A stretch of DNA of 16,154 bases, taken from DAOUAJ01 sp034433615 (GTDB taxonomy: Bacteria; Chloroflexota; Anaerolineae; DUEN01). Location: NCBI GenBank assembly GCA_034433615.1, contig DAOUAJ010000036.1:1-16154 (forward strand), in the 5' to 3' direction. Of this stretch, positions 6,935 through 12,543 are shown one piece after another (within the stretch, counting starts at the first letter, position 1; each line of letters begins with the position of its first letter). The notes beneath the pieces are model-generated. The model saw only the letters and a program-made list of their open reading frames with translations, did no database searches and was not told the origin of the DNA. A program made the translations under genes and the position numbers.

Positions 6935-7234
6935 TTAAGCTTTGTGGAGTTCAGGGTTGGGGGTCAGGTGTAGAGCGCCGGGGGCGGTTTGAGCGCGAAG
7001 TGAAGAGATAAAACGTCGGCTCATTTGACGAAACGCCTTCTCACGTTCCATTCTCATTTCGTAGGCGCTGGCCCAGCGTGTGAACTCGATGGTCTGCTCC
7101 AAGCCATCGTCGTCAAGCAGGCCCTGCTGATAGAGCTCGTAGAAATCAGCAGAGGCCACGCCATACTTAGCCTCGTACTCGCGCAGGCGGGTTTCAAGAG
7201 CGTGCAGATCCTGGAGGATATCGTTAAGAGCCAT
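6935..7234 (-). CDS. TumA-like antitoxin
   Basis: Probable antitoxin partner of the downstream TumE-like gene. I chose ATG at 7234 (99 aa) because AAAGGAGG lies 7 nt upstream; earlier in-frame starts at 7258 and 7273 lie on or before that ribosome site. The protein is largely helical, with the pattern LETRLREYEAKYGVASADFYELYQQG followed by IEFTRWASAYEM. The same pattern (REFERRYGMGSEAFYRRFEAG, then FFEWAGLYEL) is seen in the antitoxin at 9062-9370, which supports the pairing. A good promoter lies upstream at 7273-7301. Confidence 0.75.
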   Translation of the reverse strand: MALNDILQDLHALETRLREYEAKYGVASADFYELYQQGLLDDDGLEQTIEFTRWASAYEMRMEREKAFRQMSRRFISSLRAQTAPGALHLTPNPELHKA

Positions 7235-7272
7235 CTTTTTGCCTCCTTTTAGTCTCATGGTGATTAAATTCA

Positions 7273-7301
7273 ACTATACCAGAACATCAGGGTAAAGTCA
7301 A
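7273..7301 (-). promoter_or_regulatory. Promoter of the minus-strand TumA/TumE pair
   Basis: On the minus strand TTGACT (7301-7296), a 17-bp spacer and TATAGT (7278-7273) form a near-consensus promoter. It stands 39 bp before the chosen antitoxin start. The module therefore brings its own transcription. Confidence 0.82.
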
Positions 7302-7352
7302 AACGAGTTGCCTTCGTCTGCGAATTCGTGCCAGTCCTGGAGGGAACAAACC

Positions 7353-7605
7353 ATGACCGATATTGCCATCCGCGTAGAAAACCTGAGCAAGCAATACCGC
7401 ATCGGTGGCCCCCAGGCACGCTCCAAGACGATCAGGGAGTCGCTGACCGAAGCGGTGCAGGCCCCTTTCCGTCGTCTATCATCGGTTGTCCGTGGTCAGT
7501 CGTCCATCGCCTCCAACGAGACCATTTGGGCCTTGAAGGACGTCTCCTTCGAAGTCAAGCGGGGCGAGGTGGTGGGCCTCATCGGGCGCAACGGGGCGGG
7601 GAAGA
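7353..7605 (+). pseudogene. Wzt-type ABC ATPase, N-terminal fragment ending in Walker A
   Basis: The best preserved of the five Wzt starts in this window. ATG at 7353 follows GGAGGGAAC, and the frame reads MTDIAIRVENLSKQYRIG and continues through FRRLSSVVRGQSS to IWALKDVSFEVKRGEVVGL and GRNGAGK. The match breaks immediately after that lysine: the frame continues with unrelated residues (RNTLAMRQ...) and stops at 7667. Walker B, signature and the C-terminal carbohydrate-recognition part are absent. Bases 7523-7605 are identical to 6147-6229, so this is the N-terminal complement of the upstream fragment, placed after it rather than before it. Confidence 0.9.
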
Positions 7606-7810
7606 GGAATACACTGGCTATGAGGCAACCATCAAATCGCTGTTACTGGATCGGATTCGGGCTCTAGGGCATGAGTTCCCCAGGGATGATATTGTAATCA
7701 CTCGCATCGGGAAGAATTCACCTGCTCATCGGGCAGCGATTCGAGTCACGCGGCAACAGGTAAAAGCGGATAAAACAGTATCGGCGAAAGGGTTGTTGGA
7801 GGTTTGCTAG
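7606..7810 (+). pseudogene. C-terminal fragment of an unrecognised protein
   Basis: Right after the break in the Wzt start, a different frame is open to a TAG at 7810 and looks like real protein: TGYEATIKSLLLDRIRALGH, then EFPRDDIVITRIGKNSPAHR, then VTRQQVKADKTVSAKGLLEV. It has no start of its own; upstream it would run into the Wzt sequence out of frame. I do not recognise the family. The composition (mixed helix and strand, basic) suits a small cytoplasmic domain. It is probably the tail of a gene lost when the junction formed. Confidence 0.5.
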
Positions 7811-7965
7811 GGGTGAAAAGAAACGACCGGGTGCAACCTTTCGGCCTCACAGGCTCACCATCACCCCGGTGGTGTGCCGGGGATTCGGTTGGGCCCACCC
7901 GATCCGTTTCTAACAATAGCAGAATTTAGCTGGTTTGTCAAGTCGCATTTCTTGGCTTTCACCCC
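7810..7965. other. Structured non-coding segment with nested inverted repeats
   Basis: An outer pair GGGGTGAAAA/CTTTCACCCC (7810-7819, 7956-7965) encloses a longer pair AGAAACGACCGGGTG (7819-7833) with CACCCGATCCGTTTCT (7896-7911). Inside that is CAACC/GGTTG and a hairpin CATCACC-CC-GGTGGTG. Read on the minus strand it also has a CCCCGG/CCGGGG hairpin, and the large stem is followed by TTTCTTTT. It could be a structured RNA, a terminator region or a mobile repeat. I could not assign it to any known RNA family. Confidence 0.4.
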
Positions 7966-8007
7966 TCGTCTTCCATTCCTGAGTCTCATTGATCAAGGTG
8001 GGCGACC

Positions 8008-8116
8008 ATGGGCGATATTGCCATTCGCGTGGAGAACCTGAGCAAGCGCTATCGCATGTCCCCCCCGCAAGCCGGGGGGAAGGCGGGGCGGGAGAACATC
8101 TACCTGAACGGCGCCA
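8008..8116 (+). pseudogene. Wzt-type ATPase start joined to an internal Wzt piece
   Basis: ATG at 8008 begins MGDIAIRVENLSKRYR, the standard Wzt opening, preceded by AAGGTGGGCGACC. After 16 codons it jumps to a GC-rich hairpin element and then to GRENIYLNGA, which normally lies far downstream, past Walker A. So about 70 codons have been deleted, with the breakpoint at the hairpin element also seen at 6346-6372. The frame then enters an AATCCGC-type repeat and stops at 8193. It cannot encode a working ATPase. Confidence 0.88.
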
Positions 8117-8140
8117 TGGGTGATTTCGGATTGGGGATTT

Positions 8141-8184
8141 CGGATTGCGGATTCGTGGAGCGGCAGAACAAAATCCGCAATCCG
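8141..8184. repeat. AATCCGC-type interspersed repeat, copy 2 (13-bp perfect inverted repeat)
   Basis: CGGATTGCGGATT (8141-8153) and AATCCGCAATCCG (8172-8184) are exact complements around an 18-nt loop. More degenerate copies (GATTTCGGATTGGGG) precede it from 8122. It separates a Wzt stub from a HEPN fragment. Confidence 0.75.
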
Positions 8185-8192
8185 CGATTCTA

Positions 8193-8480
8193 GAAGACTT
8201 CCGGCAGAGCTATGCCAACTGGTCGCTGTGTGACGAACTGGCGGACATCGCTTTGGACATGGAAAGCGTCGCCTTCCGCACGGAATATCCGCTCTTTGGG
8301 CGCCGGGACTTGCCGATCTGGATCCCTTCCGAGCGGTATGCCGAAGTGGATGCGGATGAGGCTTTACGGAAAGCCACTCGTGTTTTCGAAGCAGTCGAGA
8401 ACCGTCTGGCGGCCGAGCACGACATTCACCGGCAAACGCAAGGAAAGGGGAAAGATCCAGGACAGGAGGCCGGAGGTTAA
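8193..8480 (+). pseudogene. HEPN-domain protein, C-terminal fragment
   Basis: From GAA at 8193 the frame reads EDFRQSYANWSLCDELADIA, then FRTEYPLFGRRDLPIWIPSE and ATRVFEAVENRLAAEH. This matches residues 65-146 of the intact HEPN protein at 14502-14945. The N-terminal half (the helices with CQHAVEKAFKAAL) and the MNT partner are missing, replaced by the repeat. The original stop codon has changed, so the frame runs on to TAA at 8478-8480. The following Wzt start is homologous too, so a block of about 360 bp is shared with 14694-15050. Confidence 0.88.
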
Positions 8481-8483
8481 GCC

Positions 8484-8553
8484 ATGAGTGACCTCGTCAT
8501 CTGAGTGGAGAACCTGGGTAGGCTTTACCGCATCGGCCAGTGGGAGCGCTACA
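8484..8553 (+). pseudogene. Degenerate Wzt-type ATPase start
   Basis: ATG at 8484, after GGAGGTTAAGCC, reads MSDLVI, then a TGA in place of the usual arginine codon 7, then VENLGRLYRIGQWERY. The pattern is that of the other Wzt openings (MSDIAIRVENLSKLYRIG). Similarity ends near 8553. The nonsense codon and truncation make it a dead copy. Confidence 0.82.
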
Positions 8554-8664
8554 CATGTCGTGGCAGGCGCAATCGGGGGGAGGGCGTCTCCAGGTGATGG
8601 TGGAGCAGGATGGCCCCTTTGGGGGGGCCCCCCGCCTGCCTGATGTATTGCGTCCAGCAGAGAT
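8554..8664. other. Junction DNA between a Wzt stub and a flippase stub
   Basis: I see no convincing gene here. There is a strong GC palindrome GGGGGGGCCCCCC (8621-8633) and a short frame (MVEQDGPFGGAPRLPDVLRP) that stops in the flippase leader. It is best read as remnant sequence between two recombined pieces. Confidence 0.4.
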
Positions 8665-8716
8665 CTGGAGGTGACCTACGGAGCCGAGGCCTGCCGACAC
8701 CAATGGGCGAGCACCT
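8665..8716 (+). promoter_or_regulatory. Conserved 52-nt flippase leader, copy 1
   Basis: It begins CTGGAGGTGACC and ends just before the GTG start. The same leader, always exactly 52 nt long, precedes the other three flippase starts. A small hairpin GGGC-NNNN-GCCT lies next to the start in two near-identical copies; in this copy it is damaged (GGGCGAGCACCT). Confidence 0.7.
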
Positions 8717-8890
8717 GTGACCGAGCCGTTGGCTTACCGCGCCGTGCGCGGCGGACTATGGGTGGCGCTGAGTTCGTACTAGACCATCGCCTTCGGCTTC
8801 CTGGCCAACCGGGCCCTGCCCCGGCTCTTGGCCCCCGAGGCCTTCGGCACCTTCGCCTTGGCTATGTTCTTCTTCACATTATAAACACTA
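8717..8890 (+). pseudogene. Wzx-type flippase start with two nonsense codons
   Basis: The frame opens MTEPLAYRAVRGGLWVALSS (GTG at 8717) like the start of oligosaccharide flippases of the polysaccharide synthase family, which move lipid-linked glycans across the inner membrane. Codon 22, TGG in the sister copies at 9917 and 15799, is TAG here. The frame continues as TIAFGF...LLAPEAFGTFALAMFF to a TAA at codon 56. A full protein would have about 450-500 residues and 12-14 membrane segments; only the first one or two are here. Confidence 0.9.
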
Positions 8891-8912
8891 TTCGACCTGC
8901 GCCTCTCAGCCC

Positions 8913-9046
8913 ATCCGCACCATCGTCCTGACCCGGATGCTGGCCCCCGGTGATTTCGGCCTGATGGGGATTGCAATGTTGGCAATGTCCGCCCCTGGAG
9001 AGCTTCTCCCGAACGAGCTTCCAGGCTGCCTTGATCAAGGAAAGAT
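8913..9046 (+). pseudogene. Second flippase fragment with a +1 frameshift
   Basis: From 8916 the frame reads RTIVLTRMLAPGDFGLMGIA and MLAMSA, the early part of another flippase of the same superfamily. One extra C in the C-run near 8991-8994 shifts it; in the next frame LESFSRTSFQAALIKE follows, which is the normal continuation. It has no start and is joined directly to the end of the first flippase stub. The sequence ends a few bases before the TumA ribosome site. Confidence 0.8.
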
Positions 9047-9061
9047 ATTGGATAGGAGGAA

Positions 9062-9370
9062 ATGTCTGTAATGGATATATCGCATAAGCTAGAGGTTCTC
9101 AAGGATGCTTATCCCAACGAAACTGAGCTGGATCAGGTTATGGGAAAGGTGCTGGACATGGCTCTCAGTCAGCATCGGCTGCGCCTGGAGCGGTGTGAGC
9201 GCGATCTGCGCGAGTTTGAGAGGCGTTACGGCATGGGGTCAGAAGCGTTCTATCGGCGTTTTGAGGCCGGGGAACTGGGCGATGCGATGGACTTCTTCGA
9301 GTGGGCTGGCCTCTACGAACTGCGCCAGGACCTCCTGGAGAAGATCCGACGTTTGGAGTCAGTTCTGTGA
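9062..9370 (+). CDS. TumA-like antitoxin (second pair)
   Basis: Antitoxin partner of the following TumE gene. It is a helical protein of 102 residues (or 99): LEVLKDAYPNETELDQVMGK, then RERDLREFERRYGMGSEAFY-type helices and FFEWAGLYELRQDLLEKIRR. Two starts are possible. ATG at 9062 lies only 2 nt after GGAGG, whereas ATG at 9071 lies 11 nt after it and is the better placed of the two. Its stop overlaps the toxin start in GTGA. It shares the YG-xx-S-x-x-FY and EWA-x-x-YE patterns with the antitoxin at 6935-7234, although the two are distant. It sits directly behind flippase fragments. Confidence 0.85.
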   Translation: MSVMDISHKLEVLKDAYPNETELDQVMGKVLDMALSQHRLRLERCERDLREFERRYGMGSEAFYRRFEAGELGDAMDFFEWAGLYELRQDLLEKIRRLESVL

Positions 9371-9801
9371 AAGATGCAGCCGATTACCTGGCCCATATCA
9401 AAGCGCTCATCGTCGTGAATCCCCAGGTGGTGCATTGGGCGGTGGTACGCGAAGAAGCGCAGGGCGATATAGGGCTATTTCGTTATCGGCTCACACTGCG
9501 TGACGGGAGCCTATTGGAGATGTTTGAGCGCTTCCAGGTCGTGAGAGGAAGAACGCGGATAGCAAAGTACAGCTTTCACTGGCAGGACGCTGCCGGTCAG
9601 TTGCGTAGGCGGTGGGACAATGCGGCACATCATCCGGAGGTCTCGACACATCCGCACCATGTTCATGATGGTGGGGAGGCAAACGTGCTGCCGCATGGGC
9701 CGATCAGCGCCGAAGAGGTGCTGGCTATCGCCGCATTTGGCTACAACGATTTAGCCTTCTGGGAAGAGGATTCTGGGCTGGCGAGGGGAAGCCTCTCGTA
9801 G
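9367..9801 (+). CDS. TumE toxin (DUF6516 family, second pair)
   Basis: Putative toxin of the TumE family. GTG at 9367 overlaps the antitoxin stop by 4 nt (GTGA), which implies translational coupling. The 144-residue protein has the full family pattern: DAADYLAHIKALIVVNPQVV at the N-terminus, FRYRLTLRDGSLLEMFERFQ, then KYSFHWQDAAGQLRRRWDNA and the histidine cluster AHHPEVSTHPHHVHDGGEAN. The C-terminal tail after ISAEEVLAIA (FGYNDLAFWEEDSGLARGSLS) is not something I recognise from the family and may be new sequence acquired at a junction. Otherwise the pair looks functional. The RNA or protein target is not shown by sequence. Confidence 0.87.
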   Translation: MKDAADYLAHIKALIVVNPQVVHWAVVREEAQGDIGLFRYRLTLRDGSLLEMFERFQVVRGRTRIAKYSFHWQDAAGQLRRRWDNAAHHPEVSTHPHHVHDGGEANVLPHGPISAEEVLAIAAFGYNDLAFWEEDSGLARGSLS

Positions 9802-9864
9802 CGGATGGTGCGGGGCGGGTTCTGGCACCATCCGATTTCGGCCTGATAATGTCCATATCGAACT

Positions 9865-9916
9865 CTGGAGGTGACCTACGGAGCCGAGGGCTGCCGGCAC
9901 CGATGGGCGAGGGCCT
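9865..9916 (+). promoter_or_regulatory. Conserved 52-nt flippase leader, copy 2
   Basis: Starts CTGGAGGTGACCTACGGAGC and ends at the GTG start, nearly identical to the copies at 8665 and 15747. GGAGGTGA is a perfect anti-Shine-Dalgarno match but lies about 45 nt too far from the start to serve it directly. The hairpin here is GGGC-GAGG-GCCT. Confidence 0.7.
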
Positions 9917-10186
9917 GTGACCGAGCCGTTGGCCTACCGCGCCGTCCGCGACGGGCTGTGGGTGGCGTTGAGTTCGTACTGGACCATCGCCTTCGGCTTC
10001 GCGGTCAACATCGCCCTGACCCGGATGCTGGCGCCGGAGGCCTTCGGCGCTTTTGCCCTGGCCATGTTCTTCTCCTCGCTGCTCAACCTGCGCTCCAAGG
10101 TGGGGGTGGGCCAGGCCTTCGCCCAGCGGCCGCAGATCACCGGCGAGTTGATCAGCACCTATTTTGCCCTTGGCGCCGCGAGATAG
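9917..10186 (+). pseudogene. Wzx-type flippase, N-terminal 89-residue stub
   Basis: The longest flippase start in the window. It opens MTEPLAYRAVRDGLWVALSS, then TIAFGFAVNIALTRMLAPEA, FGAFALAMFFSSLLNLRSKV and GVGQAFAQRP...TGELISTYFALGA. Two membrane segments and the polar GVGQAFAQR loop are as expected for the family. It stops at TAG 10184-10186 where the third membrane segment would begin, so at most a fifth of the protein remains. The stub could in principle be translated, but no activity is expected. The toxin/DUF2283 module follows. Confidence 0.9.
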
Positions 10187-10191
10187 GGGCC

Positions 10192-10200
10192 TGGTATGAT
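10192..10200 (+). promoter_or_regulatory. Possible extended -10 promoter for the toxin/DUF2283 pair
   Basis: TGGTATGAT fits an extended -10 (TGnTATGAT) about 50 bp before the toxin-like start. No good -35 is visible at normal spacing. Weak evidence. Confidence 0.3.
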
Positions 10201-10250
10201 TACATCCGGCATCATTGCAATGAATTCCTAAGAAGGCAGAGAAGCTACCT

Positions 10251-10586
10251 ATGGCATCTGAGCGTGAATGGATTTGGCAGGGGTACAACAGCGATGGCGT
10301 CGAATGTCGTATCGCGCGAGATCAATGGGAGGGACACGTCGCCAAGCGTCCGGAGATCGAGGAGGCTTTGGATCTGGTGACCCAAGCGATGGTTAATCCT
10401 GAGAGGGTAGAGCCGGACAAGCACAGGATGCCCGATGAGCCAGGGCGACGGTTTCGGCTGCTCACGGCCTCAGGAGTCGGGCGGTGGGAAGGTTATTAGC
10501 TAAGGGTTAGCGTCAAGTATGTCCGCCAGGCAAGTGGGGAATGGATAAAGTTCTATCAGAGTTGTTGGTACGAGAGGGCGAGGTGA
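10251..10586 (+). pseudogene. Putative PBECR-like toxin nuclease, broken by one nonsense codon
   Basis: The frame runs 111 codons from ATG at 10251 to TGA at 10584-10586, apart from a TAG at codon 83 (10497-10499). The sister copy at 15153 has CAG there, so a single C-to-T change explains it. The rebuilt protein reads MASEREWIWQGYNSDGVECR, DQWEGHVAKRPEIEEALDLV, then a C-terminal LRVSVKYVRQASGEWIKFYQ. The pattern (a W-x-x-H helix, a central V-x-x-x-x-x-x-P-E-R turn, C-terminal strands) resembles the PBECR/RelE-like small nuclease toxins. That assignment is tentative. The DUF2283 gene starts 8 nt after the stop and shares its ribosome site with the toxin end, as in a TA operon. Confidence 0.7.
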
Positions 10587-10593
10587 GCGAGAG

Positions 10594-10956
10594 ATGAAGA
10601 TCAGATCCTTGGGTTTCGACCCGGAAGCCGATGAATTGGACCTGTTAATTGACGTGGATGAGCCCGTACCTGCGGAATCAATTCCCGTTGATGCTGGGGT
10701 TTACATCCGAAGGGATAGGGATTCGGGCCGCGTGGTGGGGGCCTTCATTCGCGGCTACTCCCATTTCGTCAAGATGGTTCGTGAAGGGCGGCCAATCCCT
10801 TCCCAACGTGCTGCCGCTGCGGGACTTGCCGACGAACTAAAGGCCATTGTGGCCTGGCAAAGGGAAGTGGAGAAGTTGTCTCAGGATTTGGTCAGCCACC
10901 TGGGGGACTTGGCGCGGCAAAGGGAGTTCCTTGAGGCCCTTATGAAGGCAGCGTGA
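10594..10956 (+). CDS. DUF2283-type protein, probable antitoxin (copy 1)
   Basis: A 120-residue protein with an N-terminal DUF2283-like part: FDPEADELDLLIDVDEPVPA, then DAGVYIRRDRDSGRVVGAFI. This is the usual small beta-sheet in which a D/E-rich strand is followed by a GRVVG turn. The C-terminal 50 residues are helical (LADELKAIVAWQREVEKLSQ). DUF2283 proteins often sit beside small toxin genes. Here it follows a nuclease-like gene with 7 nt between, and GAGGTGA lies 8 nt before the ATG. The copy at 15310-15672 has the same length and order. It is intact although its presumed toxin is broken. Confidence 0.75.
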   Translation: MKIRSLGFDPEADELDLLIDVDEPVPAESIPVDAGVYIRRDRDSGRVVGAFIRGYSHFVKMVREGRPIPSQRAAAAGLADELKAIVAWQREVEKLSQDLVSHLGDLARQREFLEALMKAA

Positions 10957-10975
10957 TTGGTGAGGATGGTCTTCC

Positions 10976-11020
10976 ATGAAAGTCCTCTCCATCGTCGGCG
11001 CCCGTCCCCAGTTCATCGAA
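10976..11020 (+). pseudogene. wecB: UDP-GlcNAc 2-epimerase start (15 codons)
   Basis: ATG at 10976 opens MKVLSIVGARPQFIE, which is the highly conserved start of WecB-type UDP-N-acetylglucosamine 2-epimerases (GARPQFIK in most). The match ends there; the frame passes through unrelated codons and stops at the TGA inside the flippase leader. The full enzyme has about 370 residues. It is another polysaccharide gene cut just after its start. Confidence 0.8.
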
Positions 11021-11049
11021 GCCTGTTGCGAGCACCCACAGGTTGAATT

Positions 11050-11101
11050 CTGGAGGTGACCCACGGGATCGAGACCCGCTGGCAGCAAGGGGCAAACGCC
11101 C
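11050..11101 (+). promoter_or_regulatory. Conserved 52-nt flippase leader, diverged copy 3
   Basis: Begins CTGGAGGTGACCCACGG and again spans exactly 52 nt to the start codon, although the rest has changed. The hairpin before the start is GGGC-AAAC-GCCC, where the sister copies have GGGC-NNNN-GCCT; the change keeps the stem paired. Confidence 0.65.
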
Positions 11102-11314
11102 ATGGCCGAGCCTTTGGCCTTTAGGGTGGTGCGCGGGGGCCTGTTTGTGGCCGCCAGCTCCTACTTCAACATCCTGTTCGGCTTCCTGGCCAACCTGGTT
11201 TTGACCCGCATCCTGGCTCCCGAGGACTTCGGCATCTTTGCCCTGGCGGGATTTGTTGCCATCGCTTTCCTTAGTTATAATGCAGGGCGCCTCAGCCCAG
11301 GCAACCAACGTTGA
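11102..11314 (+). pseudogene. Wzx-type flippase start, diverged copy
   Basis: ATG at 11102 opens MAEPLAFRVVRGGLFVAASS, YFNILFGFLANLVLTRILAP and EDFGIFALAGF, clearly the same family as the other stubs but from a different lineage. After about 58 residues the match ends and an unrelated tail (LSYNAGRLSPGNQR) leads to a stop at 11312-11314. Only the first membrane hairpin is encoded. A GAGGAG site and the degenerate epimerase start follow. Confidence 0.88.
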
Positions 11315-11329
11315 GGAGACTAACGTGCG

Positions 11330-11378
11330 ATGAAGCGAGCCTTGGTATGTCGTGCCGGCAGAATTCATCGACGGGCAC
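11330..11378 (+). pseudogene. Degenerate first copy of the GDP-mannose epimerase start
   Basis: ATG at 11330 reads MKRALVCRAG and, after one extra base, FIDGHP. The second, better copy 171 bp downstream reads MKRALVCGAGGFIGGHL. So the NAD-binding start of the same gene occurs twice in tandem. The glycine-rich loop is damaged here. The frame happens to stay open through the purine-rich repeat into the second copy. Confidence 0.65.
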
Positions 11379-11385
11379 CCGCGTT

Positions 11386-11500
11386 GAGCGAGGGAGCGGA
11401 GGAGCAGAGGGGCAGAGGAGAAAGGGAGATGGGGAGACAAGGGAAGGGGGCAAGAAGGGAGAAATGTGGAAAAGGGAATAATGAGGAGGCAGGTGGGAAG
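11386..11500. repeat. Purine-rich low-complexity repeat
   Basis: Almost pure A/G on the plus strand, with units such as GGAGCGGAGGAGCAGAGGGG and GGGAGATGGGGAGACAAGGG. It separates the two epimerase starts. An inverted relative lies at 11844-11883, and a short related run at 5013-5030. Confidence 0.7.
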
Positions 11501-11743
11501 ATGAAAAGGGCGCTTGTATGCGGTGCGGGTGGTTTTATTGGGGGCCATCTGGTAAAGAGGCTGAAGAAGGAGGAATATTGGGTTCGTGGTGGTGATATCA
11601 AGCACCACGAGTTCGCCCCGACCCAGGCGGACGAGTTCCTGCTGCTGGACCTGCGCGACCCCCAGAACTGCCGGGCGGCCCTGACCCTGCCCGACGGCGG
11701 TACCTTCGACGAGGTCTACCAGTTGGCTGCCGACATGGGAGGT
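11501..11743 (+). pseudogene. GDP-mannose 3,5-epimerase-like gene, N-terminal fragment
   Basis: ATG at 11501 opens MKRALVCGAGGFIGGHLVKR, a Rossmann NAD-binding start with GxxGxxG. It continues through LLLDLRDPQNCRAALTL to FDEVYQLAADMGG, a pattern typical of GDP-mannose 3,5-epimerase-like members of the extended short-chain dehydrogenase family. After ADMGG (codon 81) the sequence changes abruptly and stops at 11770. The catalytic tyrosine-lysine region is lost. The C-terminal part of what looks like the same gene begins at 11886. Confidence 0.85.
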
Positions 11744-11843
11744 AGGTCAAGGGTTGTGTCAAACCTATGACCACATTATAGGCAAGCTCGTTAACATGAT
11801 AGTCAATCCTCGCTCTTGGTTGATGCCACGAGGCAGCCGATGA

Positions 11844-11883
11844 CTTCTCCTCCGCTCCTCCGCACCTCTGCTCCTCTGCTCTA
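11844..11883. repeat. Pyrimidine-rich repeat, inverted relative of 11386-11500
   Basis: CTCCTCCGCTCCTCCGCACC and CTCTGCTCCTCTGCTC are the complement of the GGAGCAGAGG type units at 11386. It ends right at the point where epimerase coding sequence resumes. The 100 bp before it (11744-11843) contain no gene that I recognise. Confidence 0.7.
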
Positions 11884-11885
11884 CC

Positions 11886-12266
11886 TGGGGCGATGGGACG
11901 GCGATCCGGGTGTTCACCTACGTGGATGATCTGGTGGACGGGATTTACACCCTGATGCAATCGGACCTGGAAGGCCCGGTGAACCTGGGCAGCGAGGAGC
12001 GGGTGACGGTGGCCGATTTGGTGCGGACGGTGATCGAGGTGTCAGGCAAGCGCATCAAGGTGAAGTACGTGCCGGGGCCGGTGGGGGTGCAGGCGCGGAA
12101 CTTCAGCAAAGCGCGCATCAAATCGCTGGGGTGGCAGGCCAAGGTGAGCTTGAGGGAGGGGATTGGGTGCACGTATGCGTGGATTGAGGCGCAGGTGAGG
12201 GCAACGCGGGAAGCGGAGAGGGGTGCTACAACGTCTGCGCCCGGAGATAGGGGCGTAAAGAGGTAG
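11886..12266 (+). pseudogene. GDP-mannose 3,5-epimerase-like gene, C-terminal fragment
   Basis: From 11886 the frame reads WGDGTAIRVFTYVDDLVDGI, then YTLMQSDLEGPVNLGSEERV, GPVGVQARNFSKARIKSLGW and LREGIGCTYAWIEAQV. This is the substrate-binding C-terminal part of the same epimerase family as the fragment at 11501. About 150 central residues are missing between the two and replaced by unrelated DNA and the pyrimidine-rich repeat. A GTG at 11910 could start translation, but no catalytic residues are encoded. The last about 25 residues (REAERGATTSAPGD...) are unlike the family end. Confidence 0.88.
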
Positions 12267-12288
12267 TTAAAGTAAGAGGGGTGAGAAC

Positions 12289-12543
12289 ATGAGCGTGCAA
12301 TTGCAGATTCCTGATACTATAGTTCAGGCGATCCGCCTGCCAGAAGAGCGGATCGCCCAGGAGCTGCTGGTGGAACTGGCAATCGCTTTATATGCCCAGG
12401 GGCTCTTGTCGTTCGGCAAGGCTAGGGAACTGGCAGGCATGGGAAAATACGAGTTTGGCCGACTATTGGGGGAGCGGGGTGTGCCGCGGCACTACGGGCG
12501 GGAAGAACTGAAGGACGATTTGGCATATGCCCGTGGTAAGTAA
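12289..12543 (+). CDS. UPF0175 family antitoxin
   Basis: Small DNA-binding antitoxin-like protein of 84 residues. It shows the UPF0175 pattern: an N-terminal IPDTIVQAIRLPEERIAQEL, then LLVELAIALYAQGLLSFGKA and RELAGMGKYEFGRLLGERGV, where the last part is the helix-turn-helix-like segment. ATG at 12289 follows GAGGGGTGAGAAC. Its end overlaps the following PIN gene by 17 nt, so the two are translationally coupled. These proteins typically precede DUF3368 PIN toxins, as here. It appears intact. Confidence 0.9.
   Translation: MSVQLQIPDTIVQAIRLPEERIAQELLVELAIALYAQGLLSFGKARELAGMGKYEFGRLLGERGVPRHYGREELKDDLAYARGK

Noticed and set aside
7819..7911. Bacterial signal recognition particle RNA
   Set aside because: GTGTGCCGGGGATTC resembles the end of 4.5S RNA, but the conserved GGAAGGAAGCAGCC-type loop is absent.
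8671..8931. Frames that start at GTG inside the flippase leader (also at 9871 and 15753)
   Set aside because: They repeat in each copy because the DNA is repeated. They are read in the wrong frame of the flippase, and their start codon lies within the ribosome site itself.
11386..11500. CRISPR or tandem-repeat array
   Set aside because: Units vary in length and sequence and have no spacers; it is a low-complexity purine repeat.
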